Positions 16,770 to 20,000 of a DNA stretch of 20,000 nucleotides are shown one piece after another. Every line of letters begins with the position of its first letter. Within the stretch, counting starts at the first letter, position 1. The position numbers were made by a program, and so were the translations under genes. Under the pieces are notes generated by a model. It saw nothing but the letters and a program-made list of their open reading frames with translations, did not search any database and was not told where the DNA came from. The stretch is from Stramonita haemastoma (lineage: Eukaryota; Mollusca; Gastropoda; Neogastropoda; Muricidae): NCBI GenBank assembly GCA_030674155.1, contig CM060335.1, forward strand, positions 42,673,108 to 42,693,107. Direction: 5' to 3'.

Positions 16770-16975
16770 GTTAAGGTAAAGATAAAGGTGTCCCATAACC
16801 TATGTAGTCGTAGGGGAGCAAGGCGTCAGAGACTTCAGCTTCTCTAAAGGCCAGCATATTGAGGGCGGCGCCCATCTCCTCTCCGTCACTGCTTTATCGT
16901 TCGTGATCATAAAGAGGGCAGGTACCCATTTAGAGTACAGTCCCCCAAGAACATTAGCCCATTCCTGAGGTGATA
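16770..16975. mobile_element. Possible interspersed-element fragment, unassigned
   Basis: A GC-richer block starts AAGGTAAAGATAAAGGTGTC and contains TTGAGGGCGGCGCCCATCTC with the palindrome GGGCGGCGCCC. Its composition contrasts with the AT-rich flanks, and I have an uncertain memory of similar blocks in mollusc genomes. It has no internal duplicate in the window, so the call is weak. It is non-coding in all frames. Confidence 0.3.
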
Positions 16976-17050
16976 TCTATCATTTTTCTGTTAGCAATTT
17001 AAAGATGGCACACGCTAACTAGTTTTCTCTACGGGACATTTTCTTGACAG

Positions 17051-17120
17051 GATTCTTTCATTATACAAAGAGTAGCATGGACTTGCTCGTCCAACATCTT
17101 TTTCAATTTCATGAAAGAAG
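17051..17120 (+). other. Candidate 70-bp exon by splice-site signals only
   Basis: A TTTTCTTGACAG acceptor (ending 17050) and a consensus donor AAG|GTAAGT (at 17121) bound 70 bp that are open in two plus-strand frames. Neither translation is recognised, and no other plus-strand exon is visible nearby. Chance occurrence is quite possible. Confidence 0.2.
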
Positions 17121-17220
17121 GTAAGTACAACGTTAGAATATGTAACACACTAGTACAACAGTCAACACAAACGTGTTTTTGCCTAGTCGCTTAATCATCA
17201 GTAAAAGACAACATGGAAAT

Positions 17221-17238
17221 CATCAGCTGCTTTTTCAT
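17221..17238 (+). repeat. Direct repeat left of the retrotransposon relic
   Basis: CATCAGCTGCTTTTTCA resembles CATCAGCAGCTGCTTATTTT at 17717, allowing a 3-bp insertion. It may be an old target-site duplication flanking the non-LTR relic. Confidence 0.4.
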
Positions 17239-17294
17239 TTTAATGATAATAACCCCCAAAAGAGAAATCAAACTTTACAATCCTCATTCTCACC

Positions 17295-17703
17295 GAAACG
17301 ATAAAGCCCATTTCATTTTGAATTCAGCTACACTCACTTCATCGTCTCCTAAACAACAGCATTTCATACAGACATCACATCAATGATGAAGAAGTGAAAA
17401 CTAGAATAAATAATGCCATCGGTCCATATGAAGAGCTCCTAACTACAGTGAAAAACGCAAGCTAAAGTGGTACAGGCACGCCACACGATCATCTGGACTG
17501 GCCAAGACAATCCTACATGGAACATCACGAGAGTGATACGAAGAGGCGGACAGAGGAAACGATGGGAAGACAACATCAGAGAGTGGACAGGCCTTGGGTG
17601 GAACGATCTACTACGGAGGGCGGAGAATCGTAGGGAGTGGAGGAAGCTGGTTGTAAAATCTTCAGTTGTGCCTCCACGGTCCACGGGACTACGGGACAGG
17701 TAA
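17295..17703 (+). pseudogene. Non-LTR retrotransposon C-terminal coding relic (frameshifted)
   Basis: Three consecutive reading frames are needed. Frame one (from about 17340 to 17455) reads ...ISYRHH, then INDEEVKTRINNAIGPYEE. A frameshift near 17455 leads to RKLKWYRHATRSSGLAKTIL. A second shift near 17520 leads to GGQRKRWEDNIREWTGLGW and then LLRRAENRREWRKLVVKSS, up to a stop at 17701-17703. This is the extreme C-terminal region, downstream of the reverse-transcriptase core, of animal non-LTR elements (the RKLKWYGH...RGRQRKRWEDNI...WR type). RT catalytic motifs and endonuclease are missing, so it is a 5'-truncated dead copy. A GGTAAAGGTGAAGTGAA tail follows. The clade cannot be fixed from this end alone. 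It lies antisense in the 3' flank of the transporter exon. Confidence 0.8.
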
Positions 17704-17716
17704 AGGTGAAGTGAAA

Positions 17717-17739
17717 CATCAGCAGCTGCTTATTTTTCT
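17717..17739 (+). repeat. Direct repeat right of the retrotransposon relic
   Basis: CATCAGCAGCTGCTTATTTT is the partner of 17221-17238. Together they bracket about 480 bp that includes the relic and its 3' tail. Confidence 0.4.
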
Positions 17740-17949
17740 CGCTGCAATAATACAAAACAAAAAGCCTCCATGCTCTGCAATACTTGTTCGGTGAGGTTTC
17801 GAACAGCCATCTTCATGGTTTCTGGACAGCTGTTCTACCCGTGAACCTCAAAATCTTCCATAGAGCCACCCTACTCCTCGCTTTGTGTCACACACGTTCA
17901 ACCTACGAGAAGCCGAGTGAACAGTCCTTGTCACTGATGGATGAACTTG
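17740..17949 (-). other. Probable 3' flank / 3'UTR of the transporter gene
   Basis: Sequence downstream (minus strand) of the stop at 17950-17952 is non-repetitive and mixed in composition. No AATAAA or ATTAAA was found on the minus strand in this interval; AAAATAAG near 17735 is the closest. The plus-strand open frame 17784-18113 is a shadow of the minus-strand exon. Confidence 0.4.
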
Positions 17950-18119
17950 TTATCTATCCTTCTGTGGAGGTTTCTCGGGATCTAGAACAGATTCCTGGAC
18001 CCTTGCCTGGCGTTCATGGAGAAAGGGCATCAGCAGCAGCAGGACTGAGGCCGCCAGACCGCAGCCTCCCAGAAAGTGAAAGGACGTCATGTAGGACCCA
18101 CTCGTGTCTTTGAGATACC
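17950..18119 (-). CDS. Terminal exon, SLC16 / monocarboxylate-transporter-like MFS protein
   Basis: Read on the minus strand from an AG acceptor (18121-18120), the exon encodes about 56 residues and ends at TAA (17952-17950). It opens with GYLKDTSGSYMTSFHFLGG, then a hydrophobic stretch rich in Ala and Leu (SVLLLLMPFL), then a charged tail HERQARVQESVLDPEKPPQKD and R. In SLC16 (monocarboxylate transporter) proteins the penultimate loop reads PP-[IL]-[AG]-G-x-L-x-D-x-[ST]-G-x-Y-x-x-[SA]-F before the last transmembrane helix; the exon fits that pattern from the second Gly on. Such proteins carry monocarboxylates or related small molecules across membranes, often with protons; the substrate here cannot be told. 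In the same frame a TGA lies just upstream of the acceptor (18129-18127), supporting an intron. The exon starts in codon phase with two bases of a Gly codon. Upstream exons are not in the window. It could instead be an old duplicated fragment. Confidence 0.6.
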
Positions 18120-18121
18120 CT
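18120..18121 (-). promoter_or_regulatory. Predicted 3' splice acceptor of the transporter exon
   Basis: The minus strand reads TTATTGTTGGTGATGGGCAG then GGTATCTC. The T-rich stretch 5' of the AG is made of minisatellite units, not a classic pyrimidine tract. Confidence 0.45.
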
Positions 18122-18640
18122 GCCCATCACCAACAATAACAAGATAATGAGTGTTATCATGAACAAGATCATTATCTACATCATCAATAATAATAATAAT
18201 AAGGTAATTAGGGTCATCATAGACAAGATCATTATCTACATCAACAACAAGACAATATAAGATCGTTATCTACATCAGCAACAACAAGATAATGAGGGTC
18301 ATCATATACAAGATCATTAGCTACATCAACAATACCAAGACAATGTCATCATTGACAAGCTTATCACATCATCAACAATAACAAGATAACGAGTGTCATC
18401 ATGGATAAGATCATTATCTACATCATCAACAATAACAAGATGATGAGGGTCATCATGGACAAGATCGTTATCTACATCAACAATTAGATAATTTGTCATC
18501 ATGGACAAGACCAATATTAGCACCAACAATAACAAGATAATGAGTGTCATCATGTACAAGATCATTATCTACATCAACAACAATAACAAGATAATGAACG
18601 TCATCATTGACAAGATCAGTATCTACACCAAGATTACAAC
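18122..18640. repeat. Minisatellite, ~54-bp units, in the intron
   Basis: About ten units, full or partial, carry AACAATAACAAGATAATGAG, then GTCATCATGGACAAGATC, then ATTATCTACATCA. Clean units lie near 18129, 18374, 18427 and 18529; others are shortened or merged, including a (AAT)n stretch at 18186-18201. The open frame on the minus strand (Met/Leu/Val/Asp-rich) is a by-product. Confidence 0.9.
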
Positions 18641-18765
18641 GAACATTCTAAATACAAAGATTTTCGAGAACATGATCATTAATAACAGGGTCTTGATGAA
18701 CATCAAGAATTCTGTGAGAGTATTACCTTAAACATAAGGATTACAACGAAAAGGGGTCTAGACGT
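18641..18765. other. Diverged continuation of the minisatellite
   Basis: GAACATGATCATTAATAACA and GATGAACATCAAGAATT resemble decayed units. No gene was seen. Confidence 0.4.
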
Positions 18766-18769
18766 AACG

Positions 18770-19165
18770 CAACGGTCTAGAAAGCGAAAAACCTGGGTTG
18801 GAAGTGTGTGGTGGTTTGATCTGGTTTAGGGGCCCGAACTTTCCCCCTATCTTTTAGACTATGAGTGGTAGTTCGAGTGCTAGTCTTTCGAATGAAACGA
18901 TAAACTGAGGTCCCGTCTATTACACATGTATAGTTTTTTAGCGCATGTAAAAGAGCCCACAGAAACAAGATAGCAGTCCCTGGCAAAATTCTGTAGATAA
19001 AAGTCACTCTGATAGAGAAACATACATTTGCAGACAGTAATGTAAAAAAAAAAAAGGGTGGTGCTGCTCTTGTGGCTGAGCACTCTCCTCATGGAGAGCA
19101 GCCCGAATTTCACCTACAGAAATCTGCCGTGACTTAAAGTGGTGTATGTAAATAGATAAATGATA
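18770..19165 (+). mobile_element. SINE-B, near full length
   Basis: The 5' part (18770-18860) is tRNA-head-like only in position; no clean A or B box was found. The central domain is AGTCTTTCGAATGAAACG...TAAACTGAGG (18882-18910). Then follow GCGCATGTAAAAGAGCCCAC, CCTGGCAAAATTCTGTAGAT, an A-run (19048-19059), TGCTGCTCTTGTGGCTGAGC, the hairpin CTCTCC-TCAT-GGAGAG, AGCAGCCCGAATTTCAC, and an ATAAATGATAAATAAATA tail. The 3' end matches the fragment at 16243. It lies in the transporter intron, opposite in orientation to the gene. Confidence 0.75.
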
Positions 19166-19335
19166 AATAAATAGGACATTACCATGAGTACTACACGGAT
19201 CTCAAGATTGTTATACAATGATTGTGAACATAACCGCTCATCATTGACATCATCACAGATATCAAGATCCTCATAAAATGGCCGTGACCATTACAATGAC
19301 CGTTATCACCCTCATAAACATCAAGATCAACAGCA
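19166..19335. repeat. Short decayed tandem repeat (ATCAAGAT type)
   Basis: GATCTCAAGATTGTTATAC, GATATCAAGATCCTCATAAA and AACATCAAGATCAACAG recur at about 65 bp, each near a CATTACCATGA / CATTACAATGA / CATTGACATCA block. It is probably related to the 54-bp minisatellite upstream. Confidence 0.45.
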
Positions 19336-19365
19336 GTAGATCGCGTGTCTGGGGGTAGTAAACTC

Positions 19366-19685
19366 TCTAAGAACGCGAAACATCAGTGCTGACTCCACTT
19401 TCCCCTATAGTCCTTCGGATGAGACTATAAACTGAGTCAAATTGTCAAATTTCATGTACCCCTTGGGGGGGTTTCTTGAAATAAAATTTTGAATTTTGAT
19501 TTTTTTTGGTGTGCGACGCACGCAGAACATCTTGCGCACACGTTAAATCCTGTTCCGCTTTTCGTAAGAGTAAGCCATTGTGTTCCGGTGGGAACAGATG
19601 ACAAGATGTACACAACTGCATACACACGGAGACTGGATGGAAAAAAAGCACACGAGTGTTTATTCTATTATCCTCGATATAAAAG

Positions 19686-19690
<5 letters not shown>
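19366..19690 (+). mobile_element. SINE-A copy 5 with ~72-bp internal insertion
   Basis: The body begins near GCGAAACATCAGTGCTGACT, with the central domain at 19410-19436. It is then broken by unrelated sequence (19437-19508) exactly where other copies have GCCCCGT. The family sequence resumes at GTGTGCGACGCACGCAGAAC, through TGTTCCGGTGGGAACAGATG, the hairpin AAGCAC-ACGA-GTGTTT (19646-19661) and TATCCTCGATATAAAAGAAT. The head is missing or too decayed to see. Confidence 0.75.
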
Positions 19691-19743
<53 letters not shown>

Positions 19744-19761
19744 TTATTTGTTTATTTATTT
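19690..19761 (+). repeat. TA microsatellite then TTTA repeats at SINE-A tail
   Basis: (AT)n 19690-19739 followed by (TATT/TTTA)n to 19761. It begins at the AGAATAA terminus of SINE-A copy 5. Confidence 0.95.
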
Positions 19762-19779
19762 CACTAGACTCGATCTTCA

Positions 19780-19912
19780 TTTGAAGGTGGACTTTAACTC
19801 TTTCTCTGCCCTTCCCCTCTTGGTCTGGGCGCTAGTCTTTTGGGTGAAACAAAAAAAAAACTAAGGTCCTGTCTGTGTGTTTAACATACACTTAATGTAC
19901 TTATATGAGCCA
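19780..19912 (+). mobile_element. SINE-B fragment (central region)
   Basis: TGGTCTGGGCGCTAGTCTTT, TGGGTGAAAC, then an A10 run in place of the usual GATAAA, then ACTAAGGTCCTGTCTGTGTG and a TTAATGTACTTATATGAGCC counterpart of TTAGCGCATGTAAAAGAGCC. The 3' end is missing; a new SINE head starts at about 19914. Confidence 0.6.
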
Positions 19913-19913
19913 G

Positions 19914-20000
19914 TGGGGGAACAGAATAGCCTGGTGGTCAGAATGATGCGCTCATGATCTGCTGACCTAAGTTCGAATCTCGTTCAAGAGGATTTTTTCT
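19914..20000 (+). mobile_element. tRNA-headed SINE, cut by the window end
   Basis: GGGGAACAGAATAGCCTGGT is similar to the start of SINE-A copy 3. The A-box-like TAGCCTGGTGG is at 19927-19937 and the B-box-like AGTTCGAATCT at 19970-19980. GTTCAAGAGGATTTTTTCT at the end parallels GTTCGAGGGGATTTTTCC of copy 3, so this is most likely a SINE-A copy whose body lies beyond the window. Confidence 0.75.

Noticed and set aside
17784..18113. 109-residue plus-strand open frame
   Set aside because: The minus strand over 17950-18119 reads as a transporter C-terminus with intron-like stop upstream; the plus frame is its shadow.

Overview
The window looks like non-coding, repeat-dominated nuclear DNA of an animal, most likely a mollusc and probably a gastropod. 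The grounds are long eukaryotic microsatellites (GT, TC, TA, TATG, poly-G), several tRNA-headed SINEs with internal pol III boxes, a decayed non-LTR retrotransposon coding end, and one intron-bounded exon. No prokaryotic gene organisation, rRNA or intact tRNA gene is visible. The species assignment is inference from repeat type and was not tested by any search.

Layout. 1-0.95 kb is AT-rich and featureless except for an 85-bp tandem duplication. 0.95-2.0 kb is a nearly C-free, G-rich decayed tandem array that includes a 102-bp poly-G run. 2.17-2.38 kb is a MITE-like element with long imperfect terminal inverted repeats. 2.4-5.75 kb holds unassigned sequence with faint 80/160-bp tandem periodicities and one more complex unrecognised island (3.1-3.33 kb). 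5.75-7.08 kb is AT-rich with one SINE 3' tail. 7.08-13.03 kb is the most structured part: a higher-order tandem repeat in which the same ordered modules recur over about three rounds (type-1 block, P motif, type-2 block, a degenerate 25-bp minisatellite, P motif, GT array). It is interrupted by a reversed LINE-like 3' end and a SINE tail. 13.2-16.4 kb is a SINE graveyard of at least two families (here SINE-A and SINE-B), with TC, TATG and TA microsatellites at SINE edges. 17.2-17.75 kb holds a frameshifted non-LTR retrotransposon C-terminal relic between imperfect direct repeats. 17.95-18.12 kb, on the minus strand, is the only convincing host coding sequence: a terminal exon resembling the last membrane segment and tail of an SLC16/monocarboxylate-transporter-like MFS protein. 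Its intron begins at once with a ~54-bp minisatellite (18.12-18.64 kb), followed by more SINE-B and SINE-A copies to the window end, where a further SINE head is cut off.

There is no operon-like cooperation here. The biology on view is one transporter gene end and a long record of repeat birth, duplication and decay. I found no convincing new gene system. The strongest unusual signals are the 7-13 kb higher-order repeat, the MITE-like element, the chimeric SINE at 15.8-16.15 kb, the conserved 3' hairpin in SINE-A, and the minisatellite that abuts a splice acceptor.
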